From Epiperipatus broadwayi (taxonomy: Eukaryota > Onychophora > Udeonychophora > Euonychophora > Peripatidae): a stretch of DNA of 64,000 nucleotides. Location of the stretch: NCBI GenBank assembly GCA_028023455.1, contig JAQFVV010006215.1:10963024-11027023 (forward strand). Reading direction: 5' to 3'. A model generated the notes under the pieces. That model did no database searches, was not told the origin of the DNA, and saw only the letters and a program-made list of their open reading frames with translations. A program made the position numbers and the translations under genes. This document shows positions 12,171 through 25,484 of the stretch, in pieces (the first letter of the stretch is position 1; each line of letters opens with the position of its first letter).

Positions 12171-15100
12171 TTAAACAATCAAAATTTCTTATTTACATAT
12201 TTACCAACACAATATTAAAAATAAATAACGACTTATTTAATATTTAATATTTTATCAAATTCTTTTAAAACAATATTTATCATTTATTCAAATCTATTAA
12301 ACATTCTTTTGAAATATTATTTCTCACTTGATTTAAATCTTAACTTTTATAAGATCATTTAAAATAAATTAAATCTTTTTAAATACGTTACATTTTTAAG
12401 ACAATATTTTATAAAATCAAATTTAATACTTTACATTAATATCTTTATTTTTATCTCGTGATAACTCACGTATTATTTATAAATTTTACAACATGATTTT
12501 GTAAAATAATAATTGCAACTCCATTAGACAACTTCCACGCATGTGTATAACATCTGTTCTTTATCACAAGAACGCTTGTCTAAAAATAAACTAACAATTG
12601 CTTTTTTAAAATAAATATTTATTTTTAAAATAAATAAGATATTATATCAGATTTTAAAATAATTATTTGATATGATTAAAATCAAATATTAATCTCAATT
12701 TAAGTACTTATAATTTAAAATATTTTTATTCACTTTTAACATATATTTTGAATTAAATAAATATTTTTGTCTAATTTTAACTTAATCTTTTAAATACTTT
12801 AGCTTCAAACATTTGTTATTAAATTTATTAATGCAGTATTACATCATAATCATCATCATTTAAATATCTTCTCAATACCAACACAATTCACATATTAAAT
12901 ACTCATAGATTGCTTTAATTAAACTTATGGTAACATTACCACAAGCAAAGTCAACATCACATTTTAAAATACTTCTTAAATTTAAAATTTTCTACTAAAT
13001 TAGCACAAAACTTAAATGGTGACCCATACAAAAGGGCACAATATATATATATTGAACCCTTTGGTCTTCATTCAAAGCTTCTTTAGTTCAAAGCTGGGTT
13101 TGATAACATTCATTTAGATCAAAATTTCCCTTATAAAATGTGTTAAATTTGATATAAAATTATTTAAAGAGTATTAATTATAAATTAAAATAAAAGTTTG
13201 AATAAACTTTCCTGAATTATCTTATATGTATTGAAATCTCATTCATAAATGCTTGAAATAAAAATCGTTTAATTATAATGTAAATGTAATAGGGATTTAA
13301 AGCAACATAAACGGTCACATTTATTATAGTTTATTTGTTAAAATTGTTTTGCAGATAGTTATTAATAATTTAAATGGATCAGAAAGGGGGAATAAATATT
13401 TTATAAAGTAAATATGATTTCTAGTTAATAAGAAATTGGCTGAGGAAAATTGTATCAATTGGGGGATGAAAATTTAGCTATAGAATATTTATTGAAAGAA
13501 ATTTGTATAGGAAATCGAGGATTAATAAAAGGGTTAAAACTGTGCAAGCAGAATCCCGTGTGTGTGAGGTGCATGAATGGAATGCAAGCAAAATTTTTAT
13601 TATAGAAATAACTATTAATCACTATTGGGCATGTATGGTATCGTCAAAAAGCTTATGGAAAGAGCAATTATTTTGTCTTAATTTTATGTCCATAGCAGCT
13701 AGTTCTCATTCAAAATCTTGAGTTCAAATTCAGTCTGCTATGTATTTTTTTTATTATAAAAATTTTCATTTTTTTTTTCAAGTGGTTTTCCATAAGGAGT
13801 AGGAAAAGATCTAACAAAAACCATGTGATTTCTGTCTGAATGTGAATAATTAATTTAAAAACAGTAATAAATAACCAATTAAAATTGGGGTATATGGTTT
13901 AATTGACAGAATGTGTCATTTAGAGATTGATTGTCAGGACTTGACTATAAAAACTCAGCCATTTTCTGGGAGGGGACTTCTCTTCATTTTGTCTGAGGTA
14001 CAACTCTATTTGAGTTTGAAATTCTTAATTTAAACTAATATAGAATAAGTTTTATCATCCTTCCTGGCTCAATCTCTAACTGAAATCTTGAATCAAAATT
14101 TGTATTATTGTGAAAATATGATACATGCTTAAGCTTCCCACATCAGGCATATATTATTTCTCCTTGAAATTAATCATCATCTTGATTCTTTATGCAACCA
14201 TCATGGCCACAACTAATTGGAAAGTAATGCAACATCAGCCGAAAACAAAATTTTACTTTGAGAAAAGTACAGAAACCATAAGTTTAATGAATGTTCATTT
14301 TAATTATTCATTTCTAATGATGGATAAATACTACTATTCCTGTTATAAAAGATTTAGAAAGAAAATAATCATCATAAAAGAGAAGTGTGGAACTGAACTA
14401 TAATACAAATGTATATGCCAAATCCCACCTAAAATGCTGTTTGGATCATCAATGCCTTAGAAAGCTAATGTATCAATGAAAAGCAATTGGTTATCATATG
14501 GCAGAAAATTTATATGTTTATCAAACTGAGATATCAAGAAGCCATTGAGAATTTCAAGGAATATAGTGCTATAATATTATGTGAAAGAATACCTCAAGTT
14601 ATCTGACTTTGCCAGCATAAGCAGTAGTGAACAAAAGACTCATTTGTCACATAGACAAATTATGATAAAGCCGGTCAAAATATATTATAATGGTAAATGA
14701 AATCCTATTCAAAGAAACCTAAACTGTCTGAAAGGAATTAAATCAATGTTTAGAAAATTATTGCCTCATCTAACTAAACTTCATACTATAATTGGATAAT
14801 GTGAATCTTATAAACAAAACTCTCTGGATTAATTTCTGTATGTCTGAAAAGAATATTATATTTGGAATACAAATTCTGGTGAGGAAAAAGAAACATGTGC
14901 TTCGCTAATGAATAGATAAACCTTGCAGATTACTTAATGAAATGATTCTTTTAAATTTCCATGGATTACTTATTTAGATAATGTGTGCACACAGAACTAT
15001 TAAGGGATAATTACCACTGCAGGAATACGAAAGGAACTTGGGATAACTATACCGGAAAGTGACTATAAGTATTTTTTTTTTTATTAACTGTTATTTGTTT

Positions 15101-15580
15101 TTACAAGCCATTTGTTTAATGCATTATAGTACCATTTTATTATACGCATAAGTCAAGTGTTAGTGAAATATTTATTTCCTTTAAAGTTAAGTTAGACCAC
15201 TACTGTTTGGAGAGTTTTGCCTGTTTAAAGTTAAGTTAGCATATTAATTTAAAAATATGCCTTCTTGGAATAATAAAATATTGCTTTACCCTAATGATTT
15301 GAAAGAGAAATATAAATGAAAGGATATAGTGTATAAGATGTTTATTAGAATAATTTATTACTTTAAAATTTACTTATAATAAAATTGATATGTTTTTATC
15401 TTTGAACGCATGTTGTTGACAGAACGAGATAGCCTTGTCCCAGTTGAGAGAAAATTATTATATGAACGATGTGTATTTTTTATTTCTAATTATTATAGAT
15501 AAAAATTGATTTTATGTGTAAACCTATTTAAACTTATAAAATTATTACTAATACATCGTTATGATATTTTGTGTAGAAGT

Positions 15581-15716
15581 TAGATTTAAATTTTCATATA
15601 TGTGTGAGAATTGGTGAGTGACCCTTGTATGCTTGAGGTTGGTTGGGTTAAATTTAAATTCTCATATATGTGTGAGGATTGGTGAGTGACCCTTGTATCC
15701 TTGAGGTTGGTTGAGT
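15581..15716. repeat. Tandem duplication, 68 bp unit
   Basis: Two units share GGTGAGTGACCCTTGTAT and TTGAGGTTGGTTG with only a few differences, offset by 68 bases. They lie between an outer inverted pair AACGAGATAGCC (15424) and GGCTATCTCGTT (15934). Confidence 0.93.
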
Positions 15717-18700
15717 TATCACAACTTAGCCAGTTGAACTGGAGCATAGCTCGCGCATTAAGTAGTTAATAAAATGTGAAATAATTAGAAGTTGTGGATG
15801 AATTTCCCACCCTATGTTCATGTTACTCTGTAATATGATTTCTGTGTTAATGGCAATAGTGCTTTGTGCAAGTCCATCCATGTTTGAATGTCTAGTGACT
15901 AGTTCTAGCATGTCTCAGCCCTTATGAAAAGGGGCTATCTCGTTTATGGGTCATTGCCAACACTTATATTGATTCCAAATTCTTTTTCCTTATGGGTGTA
16001 TATTTGTTTGAAGAATATTAAGAGTAAATATTGTTAAAATTGCTGGTAGGGTCATAGAATCAGTTCATTGTTTCTTTATGACATATAAGAGTTAAAATAC
16101 AATTTATTGTAGTTTTGTATTACACCTGGTTTAGCTTTACATAGCTGGTTAAGAGCCAATAAAAATTATGGAATTGAATTTCAAATTTGGAATATATATA
16201 TATATATTTGTTGCTATGATAAGCAGTGTGCATCGAATTTCCAGATTACCACTAGATCAGATCTTCACTGAACTGGTAAGCTAAATAAGATGTTACTCTT
16301 GTTGGGGACATTGGACATTATCTATGCGTGGGTATGTGAAAGTATGACCCATCTGAGAGCTAATTCTTTAAAGCCTGAACAGTTTATCTATGGATGTAAG
16401 GGTAGGCAAATGCTTTATAATATTTAAAAATTTAAAATAGTCTATCAAGGCATATTAATTTGCTCAAATCGATACCTAATTTATAAGTTTATTACTTAGC
16501 TAAAAGAATTCTTTATGACCAGCGTCATTAACCATATGCTAAAGAAGGCAATATAAAGTTAAAATTCAAGAAATTAGAGTTTAAAAATGGATTATAATAA
16601 GTTAATAATTGTTTGTTATAGTATTAAGTATGTTCAGTAGCTTACTGATAGTCAGAATGGTATAGTCATCTGTTAGAAAAGAAAGGTAAATCCGTAGCAG
16701 CTATGAATCCCATCTTGTTAATAATACGATAATGTTTTATATTTTACATTGTGTTGCTGTTGGAGAAAAGGGAGAGCTACGGAGATTTGTAAATAATGTA
16801 AATACGTTCAGGTTACTGCTATTAATAAAATTTTATAATTTTAAATAAAAACCTTGTCTGTGTCTCAATGTTTTGTGGATCCTACAAATTCCAAAAATCC
16901 AATAATAAATCATACATCATTACACTAATATTTGAATTTAATTATATTTTAATTACTTATAACTGCATTATGATAAAGAAATATTATTTTATTATATTCA
17001 AGATTCCTATAAAGCTTTCATTATAAGATTAAAATAGAGAAAATTATTTGAAACACTGCAAACTCAGATAATAAGCATGTGGATCATAATTCAAACAAAC
17101 TTAGCAACACTAAAATTAAAGTTATTATATGCAATAGGGTTGTCAGGTGATATTAAATGATGTGGGTGGACATAAAACCCCTTCTCCATTCACCGTATTC
17201 AAATACCTTTCCAGGTGAGCTTTAGTAATTAAAAATTTAAACAACTAAAGTGTTCAAGGTATTTTACCAATAAAGATTTATAATAGAAATTCTGCTTATT
17301 TATTGTTTTGAGATAGAAGAGTGGACATTGGCTTGGCTAAACTAAGCCAAGGTCAATTATAGCTGTAATCATTGGGAGAGTATTCATAAATCACAAATAA
17401 TTTCTTATCAGTATTTAAGTTGCCACACATTGCTGTTCTGATGCCCTGAGATGAGATCGTCATATAGTAGTGAAGAGTTGGCGAATGGGAATTAATCAGA
17501 AAATAAAGAAAAGAAGTTTATAATTAGCAGTCGTTAGTATTTGCAAAACTAAAGTATGATCGATAGCATGATAGAAAGATGGACTGTGATGATGATGATG
17601 GGCAAGAAAATAATTTAAATTTATTCAAATTTAATTGTGATTTTGATGAGAGATGGATGGGGAGAATGCGGAGAGATTTAGCGTACAGTCTGGAGTTGAG
17701 TTGAGACTCTCCTCTTCTCCAATAGATTAAATAAGTTACTAAGTTATTATTAATTTAATATCGCTCTCACAGTTTATTCGTTTGAAATTTTATTTGTTTA
17801 TCCCATTCATAAAGTATTAATGTAGATAATTAGGTCAATTATTAATCGATACTAAGAGTAGTATATAAAGTCTTCATTAGAGTTGCAATTTGGCGACCTG
17901 GCATTTCATAAGGTGTTGTCCCATCACCATCGATTCTGAGGTCATCCATTCTGCAGATTGCGTGTGTGTGTGCGGAAGGTGGGAAGTAATTATGGATTTT
18001 ACACACCACAGAGTATGAGTTCCCTTATAGACAAAATATAGACACAAATAATACAAGGTTATTATTAAAATCTCAGGTTCTTATTAAATTTAAATCTACA
18101 TACTGAGTTCTTATTTTATCTACATCTCAGGGTTGATGTTTATACTTATTGTACTAAACACTTGAATATCATTAAATGAAATAAACATTTAAGTTCTTAT
18201 AGACTAAATATTTTATTTTCTTCTTATAATTCTGTAATCTTAAGATCTTGTGTTCTAATATAAATGAAAAAGTAAAAATATAAAATATTTAAGTATGCGA
18301 ATACTTCAGATAACCATATGACTAGCAATAAAACACTCTTCAAATATTTAAATTCTTATTATTATTCATCTTCATTCAACTTATAGACATATCTTATTCT
18401 AATATCTGCATGTATGAGCTTGTACCAAGTAATGTAAAATAAAATAATGCAGCAGGTAAAAAGGGTACTTTTATGCTACCATTACATCATTAATTATACT
18501 TGAAATAAAAATAAATCAATATAATATTTATTTTAAAATAATACAGATATTAAAAAATGACAAATAAATTGAATAAGCAAGATTAATGTAACTTTTGAAA
18601 TGTATTATAATATTTAATAAAACTTGATTAAATTAGATTTTCTGAGTAAATGGGCATGGTGATTGGAAAACATAAATATATTTAATAAATAATAAAATAT

Positions 18701-20640
18701 TTATTTCCAGTATAATAATATTTTAATACGATAAAAAATATTTACAAGAGGCAGTAACTTTGATATTACAAATTACCCCTGAAATAAACATTTGTCTAAT
18801 TTAAAATAAAACATCTTCTCTTTTCATTAAATCCCTGAAAAAATATAATTATGACATTTACATTATATTTTAAAAAGTATTCACACATTTAATTAAGATA
18901 CTATCCATCTAGCAACTGCATACATAAAATATCACATAAATATTCCTATAAACAGGCAATCAAAAATGATATTAAAGCTAAAATACTAATGACATTTAAA
19001 AATCAGTGTGAACATATAACTCTAATGACAATGCAATGATAGCTAGTTATTATGCAAAAATTAATTATATAGATTCAAATTTATTAATGCATGTAAGAGG
19101 CAAAGTAATAAAAGAATTCAATACTAAAAATAAAGTAACATCTCTAAAATTAAATTATAGTAGAGATAGCAAAATCAATTGCATAGATGGACCTGTCTTT
19201 AACTGTTCTTATATACTAAAATACACATGACTAATGCAAAGCTAAAGGCAAAATGGATGGTGAGAAATACAAAAATGGGCACCTGATAAGTCAAACTGGC
19301 AATGTCAAAACAAGTAAGCCACATTCTCTCTCTCTCATAGAGGGTCTTAACAAATATAACAGTAATGGCAGCCATTCACTTAAATACTGAAATTGATATT
19401 TGTCTCTAAGCAGCATATCAATTAATAAATGAATAAGGCATGAATTTGTTAATAATAAATAAAAAAGGTAATATGCACACATACCCATATGTACCATAAC
19501 ACATATACTTGATCTGAAAATATATGCAAACCAATGCACTATATTTGAAAAGCAATATCAAATATTAAGAATGTTAATAACTATCTCCACTCACACACAA
19601 ACCTCCAAAACATTCCATTTATACACATATCAAATATACAAAAGCTGTTTTACCCTGTGCCTCATAATACATTTATATTATATTAGGATAAAAATTCTAA
19701 GAACTCTTAATAATTTACAATTTAAAAAAGCATTTTACCTTGATATTTTTCTTACCAAATCCCTTGGTGACATATATATTATTATAAATATACCTTATAA
19801 TATACTATATATAAAATAATAATTAAATATGTGTAAATAATATAACCATAATAATACAATAATAATAAACACATATCAATTCCATAAAACAATAAATATA
19901 CATTACTTTTGTTTTACCTAATTTAACTAAGTTGAGGGTTGAAAGTTTTTTCATTATTTAAAATGAAAATAACTCTCTAATTGAGAAGTATTTTTGTTGT
20001 TCCATTTAGAAAAATATAACACGTTTTTAATAATGTAAAAAAAAAAAAAAAATGAATAAGCAAACATTTGACAGCATAAGTTTCTTAAATAAACATTGTC
20101 CACAATTTTAATTTTAAATGGAGAGAATTAGAAAGCATGTACAGGTAATAAATAGTTTCATAATAAAATTTGAAATATTATTTTGGTAATATTAAAACAT
20201 GAAGCAAATTCAAATTATTTGTTTCTTTTGTAGAGCCATAAAATATACTTTCAATAAATGAATTATGAATAAATGGATTCTAATAATGCTAAGACATCTT
20301 ATTTGCATTGGAGATAATACTTATATATGTCATTTCCAAAATATTAAGAAAATCAATCTGGATGAATAACATCTTGTACCATAAATAAATAAAGCAATTT
20401 AAAATGACTGTATTTTATTTTGAATATAACAAGTTTCAAAAAAAGTTCCTTATATAATGATAATAATTGTATTTCAGTTATTAAATTGTCTGCATAAATT
20501 ACTTTTCTTCTAAAGTAAAACATTTAATCAAACATAAAAGACAATATCAAATAATATTCTTTAAATGATAAAGTATTAATAAAATGGTTTTATAGTTAAA
20601 AATTCAAAATTAATTAAAAATCTATAGAAATGGTAAATTA

Positions 20641-20711
<71 letters not shown>
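20641..20711. repeat. Self-complementary (TA)n tract
   Basis: Two (TA)n runs flank a TATTTAATATA core, so the whole tract can fold on itself. It sits about 250 bases left of the piggyBac-like element. Confidence 0.93.
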
Positions 20712-20712
<1 letters not shown>

Positions 20713-20962
20713 CTTTACAGTTTAGCAGTCTCCAGTAAATGCTATATTCAGAACTCTCTGGAATTTCCTTTATGACAATACATCTTTTTTGAATTTTCCA
20801 ATGAGATATTATTTACAGGCAGATAAATATGTACTGGCAGGGTAGACTTGCTTTAATGACCTTGGAGGTTTCTACTCCAACATTATTTAATGGATAAAAT
20901 AATAAATACTTATAATAAGCTTTTAAAAATTATTAATTAAATTGAACTGAAAAAAAAAAGAA

Positions 20963-21717
20963 TTAACCCTTAAACCGCTAATTTTATCATTGGTTGTATC
21001 AGATAAAAATCAAATCTTTTAATTGGCCAACTCACAAACTGAAGACAAAGCCTATTGTTAAAACATATTCGCCTATAATATTAAATTCAACTCAGATACG
21101 TTTATAAAAAGTATATAATTAATTTTTCAGGTCATGAAAAAAACGAAAGTTTTTTCAAAAATAAATTGCTATTTATTTATTCTAAAATATTCAGTATCGG
21201 CAACATAAAAGTTATAATGTAAACAAAAAGATCGACTTTTACGTTATAGAAAAGTAAATATTTCTTTTTACTACAACTTCAATATTTGGACTAAAATCTT
21301 CAATATTTTTCGAAAATAATTTTGTTTTTTTATTATTCTCTCTGAAAATTATGTTTAATTTCCATAAATATTATTTAATAATAATTTAAATCGTATTCGA
21401 AATGAAAATCTCAGCATTTTTCTTTATTTTCTTTGATCAGGCAGTTTCTTTGTTCTTTCCAGCCAATCAGAATGTCTTTTTCGGCTGAGAGCATGCTAAG
21501 AACCAATCACAAATAATGTTCCTTCTTTGTTTAGGTTTAAATGCGTTTTTTTTCTATTTTTTACTTGTAAAATAAATCGGAAGATGTCACTATCGTACAG
21601 AGCTTTTAAAAACGAATTCAATACGTCTTTAACGAAAATTTTCGTATGAAAACGAGCTGAGTTAGAGTGATTTCAGATGTCGACGAGGAGCCTCGGCGGA
21701 CGCGGGAAAAGGGTTAA
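20963..21717. mobile_element. piggyBac-like non-autonomous element (MITE) with TTAA target duplications
   Basis: A TTAA at 20963-20966 is followed by CCCTTAAACCGC. A TTAA at 21714-21717 is preceded by a sequence whose complement starts CCCTTTTCCCGC. A TTAA duplication with terminal inverted repeats starting CCCT is the hallmark of the piggyBac superfamily. The roughly 747 bp interior has no long open frame, so it would need a transposase supplied elsewhere. Its right half is unusually rich in CpG for this window (for example CTCGGCGGACGCGGG near 21693-21706). It also carries two CCAATCA boxes (21463-21510). The termini agree for only about 9 of 12 bases, so the call is tentative. Confidence 0.5.
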
Positions 21718-23146
21718 GTGACAAGTAATGGAGAAGTAATTTTATTTCTCTGGGTTTTTTTTTAAACATGTGTGTGCTTGTTCGTTTTACCACAAAATTT
21801 GTCATATGATTTTACTTAATCAATCACTAATTAGTATTGGGGCAGAATTTTTAAAATTAGCACAACTTTAATCATTTATTAAATCAGTTACATAAAATAA
21901 ATTTGACCTTGACTTTTTATTAAGACATTTAAGAATAGATTTAAACATGGGACATCTAGACAGTAAAAATAATTAATATTATTTAACTTTATCTTAATTA
22001 TTTAATAAAATTATCTACCTAATTTAAAGCAAATATATTTTTATTTTAAAACAAATACTTTTTACCTATTTAATAATAATTTTTAAGAGATTATCATTAA
22101 ATTACTCTAATATTAAAATACCATTTATACAATATATTATTTTTTAAAGATAATTAACAATTTTAAACAATCTCTTTTAAGACTTCCCTCTTTTAATACA
22201 CATACATCAATATTTGCAAACAAACATATACTAGACATGATTAAAAAAAGTATAAAATTTACTGCAGATCAATCATTTATATTTTAATAGACAGCAAAAC
22301 TAAATTTACTTGATAAAATTCATTTAAGATAAAACCTATTTCAAATCTGCTTTCCCTAAGCTTACCACATTAAATTCTGATTTCATATAAATATTACATG
22401 AATTATCTGATATTTTAGTAACTATTATTTTAAATACATTTTAAGACAGATTAATAAAAAATATTTTAACAAATAGCAAAACAAAATCCCTATATACTAC
22501 AATTAACTTAAAACATAGTACACATTAAACTAACTTTTATCCAAGTTATCAAATTCTGCCTTTAAACAATTATTAAATCAATTAATTGATATTGTCTTAG
22601 CAATTAACATTCAAACATATTTACCAATGATATTTTATTAATAGTACATAATCAAGATTTTACAAGGCTTAGAAGAAGTAAAGTTTATTTATTAAAGAGT
22701 TATACTTTTTGAGTTTAAAATTTTTTAAAGTACTATCTATTTCATTTAACCCCTAATGGACTAAATATAAGGTTACAAATAATTAGATAAACAACTCAAG
22801 AGTGTTTTATTGGCCATGTGAAATATTCTCATTCCAAAGATCTTCACACTTCCATTCCCAAGTGCTTTAGATTGGCCTATATAAATGAATATAGGTAAAA
22901 AAGGTAAGACAGTCTGTTCTTATCTTTTCAAAAGACATTATCTTGTGTTTTTGATTGAGAGTATTTTATGTATTTAATAAACCAGCATTGAGTTGTTCAT
23001 TTAATTATTATAATATTACCTGCTAAGAAAAGTTTATATTTATACAATACTAAAGATAGTAATATAACACTGTGACTTGCATAGTTTAAATGATTGCTTT
23101 CTTAATTTCCATTGATTTTATATAGAAAAAATTTAATATTTTACAG
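21718..23146. other. Sequence immediately upstream of the first recognised HHIPL exon
   Basis: Presumably intron, because the 23147 exon is internal. It is AT-rich and no other exon is visible. TTGGCCTATATAAATG at about 22873 looks promoter-like but stands alone. Confidence 0.5.
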
Positions 23147-23290
23147 GGAATAATAGAGGAAGAATATTTTGTGGTGAGGTGGGCCAAGACTTATATGAAG
23201 AAATTAATATTATAGAAAAAGGTGGTAATTATGGCTGGAATGCTAGAGAAGCAATGGAATGTTTTAAAAAAGACATATGTGGAAAAATAG
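23147..23290 (+). CDS. Exon of a hedgehog-interacting-protein-like (HHIPL) gene
   Basis: This is an internal coding exon of 144 bp. It opens after the acceptor TTTTACAG, where GG completes a codon started upstream. It runs 47 full codons and ends with one base of the next codon before the donor GTAAGT. The peptide contains GRIFCGEVGQ, then YEEINIIEKGGNYGW, then a cysteine pair in MECFKKDIC. The VGQ...YEEI...GGNYGW block is the signature of the soluble glucose/sorbosone dehydrogenase-type beta-propeller; the flanking cysteines are as I recall them in HHIPL1/HHIPL2 proteins. In vertebrates HHIP binds hedgehog ligands outside the cell. The biochemical role of HHIP-like proteins is poorly known, so I infer only a secreted or surface propeller protein. 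Its last base joins in phase to the exon at 32845. No upstream exon was found. Confidence 0.88.
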
Positions 23291-24425
23291 GTAAGTAGAA
23301 AAGAAAGTTAAAATCATATTAAGATCTTTAAGATTCTTTATATTTATCTGAACTGATTTTTTTAAAATTAATTAACCTAATGCTAAATAAATTTTTAAAT
23401 TTGTGCATATTTTGTCAAAAATGAATTTAATTATAAAATAATTAATTGAACAAAACTTAAGTCATGTTATAATTAGCAAAAAAAATATTTTGTTATTGAC
23501 AGTTTATTTAATATTTGATTGAATAAATGCTATTTTCTATTAATGGTATTCTAATTTCAATAATTTTTATAAATACTTTTTTTAAAAAAAAAACACAATG
23601 TAAAATGAATAAGTTGTTAAACATAAAGTTAAATAATTTTAGAAATATAGCATAATTCTTTATTTTAAAAAAAATTGAGATAATTTTTTACTTTATTTTT
23701 GGGATTTAATTGAAAAGTAATTTTCATTTTCTCATCAGTACATAGTCAATTAATTTTCATGCTATTTGTTACAGTATATACAAATTAGGAATTCAAAATT
23801 AATTTGTGATTTGTTTCCAGTTTAATAAGCATGATGTAAATTATAAATTTATATAATATAATAAATAAGGAATCACTCTGACCATATTACTATGTAAATA
23901 TATTTACTAAACTTTGACTTTTCTAAAGTCTGCCAAGACATGTTTAATACTTTCTATCTTACTTATAGCTAATGTTGAAGTAACATTAAATACATGAAAT
24001 TGTACTATTAATTAAAAGTTTGATTATGATTTAATTAAATATTCTTAGAGATTAAGATTTTGACTTGAGAAAAAATGAACCAGTTTATTTTATATTTTAT
24101 TTCCCTTTTGTTTCCAGTGATTTTATTTTTCACATAAAAATCTTGATGTTATCATGACTAAATTAACTGTCTTTCTTTTCATAATTTAAAATGACTGAAT
24201 TGCAATTAGAATCAGTTTTTGTATAATTAATAGAGGTGCTGCTTAATTCTTAATTTCAATTTTCCCTGGTCTCCCCATAATATAATGAGCAGTAACTGGA
24301 GTTATATCAACACTAGCCATGAATATGATAAAAAATTATTCAAAACCTCACTTGACAATTTTAAAAAAATTTGAAATATATTTTATTCCATTATCAAATA
24401 CTTCTGACTCTAATGATCCCATAAG

Positions 24426-24570
24426 TTGGGTTGCCAATTGTAACAGTATGAAAATAGTGATTCTACAATTTGGGTGACATTTGTAATTGTACAAAAAATA
24501 GGGGTTAATAAGAGAGAATCTGAAATTACAGCATTCCACAACTGGGTAGCCATATGTAACAGTATGCCAC
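24426..24570. repeat. Three spaced copies of a 25 bp motif
   Basis: GTTGGGTTGCCAATTGTAAC (24426), TTTGGGTGACATTTGTAATT (24468) and ACTGGGTAGCCATATGTAAC (24540) are variants of one motif, two of them followed by AGTATG. The spacing is irregular (42 and 72 bases). Confidence 0.6.
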
Positions 24571-25484
24571 ATTAGGGCTAAATTCAGATGGGAAACCATC
24601 ATCATTCACAAATAAACAAAATATAAAACTAAATATAAAAGAAATGAGAATGAGATCAACACATAACTGAGACTAAGTAATTATAAGTTCATTAGCATTA
24701 CACCATGATAATAATCATCACCACGAATAATCAAAATACAATAAATCTATAGTCAAGCTTGTGACTGGATTTGAAATGGGTATATTGTAGACCAGGCAGG
24801 CAGTTAAACAATAATTTGGATGCACAAACTTAAGTGCTAATCCATCAGAATATATAACAATAAAAACAATAATGCTGAGATAGGAAAATATGCTGATCAT
24901 CATCAATATTCTGGTCATATACAACCATTAATGTACTGGCTAACTGTAAACTTAATTTTTAAATAAATAACTAAAATGAAATATAATGCATAAACTTTAA
25001 AGGATATTTCCTTTGTGTCAATCAGAATCATCATTATCTGGATGTTCATAAATCCTAACCCTTTTTAAATAACAGACCATTGTGTACGAATCTAGCTCAG
25101 AGAACAAAAGCTCTATAATTGTTACTGTGATCAAGAGATATAACACAAACATATAATATTCTAAAACTCTTTAGGATTGAGTAAATTCACTGGAATAACT
25201 TTAATAATGAAATATCAATTTATAAATAACAATTAAAATGAAATTAAGGTTTTCCAAATATGACTATACATCTAAATTAAGCCTTAAATCCACTATTACA
25301 TTGTAATTTACAGATAGGTTTCAATATAAGCACACAGATGTGTGGTATAATAATTTATGAACATATTTAAAGTGTCATAAACCCTATAAATGAAATTCAT
25401 TTTTATATTGTATAATTAATGACTGATTTAACATATATGTATGTGCATAGAAATTTATGTGCACACTGACATTTATATCATATG

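Larger units (their letters stand above)
8800..20960. other. AT-rich noncoding DNA, 8.8-21 kb
   Basis: This holds the candidate minus promoter at 12125-12170, the 68 bp duplication near 15.6 kb, a possible LTR-to-PBS junction near 17891 and the (TA)n tract at 20641. The frames at 13503-13721, 14125-14403 and 19036-19230 have no recognisable domain and average composition; I treat them as chance. No exon of the HHIPL gene was recognised here although upstream exons are expected. Confidence 0.55.

Noticed and set aside
13700-13740. B-box-like GAGTTCAAATTC suggesting a SINE head
   Set aside because: No convincing A-box at the right distance and no recognisable body or tail.
14125-14403. A 92-codon + strand frame starting MLKLPTSGIYYFSLK
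   Set aside because: Has a hydrophobic start that could suggest a signal peptide, but no family resemblance, no splice context and average composition; probably chance.
22860-22920. TATA-containing patch upstream of the 23147 exon as the HHIPL promoter
   Set aside because: The 23147 exon begins mid-domain with an incoming split codon, so it is internal and the gene promoter must lie further upstream.
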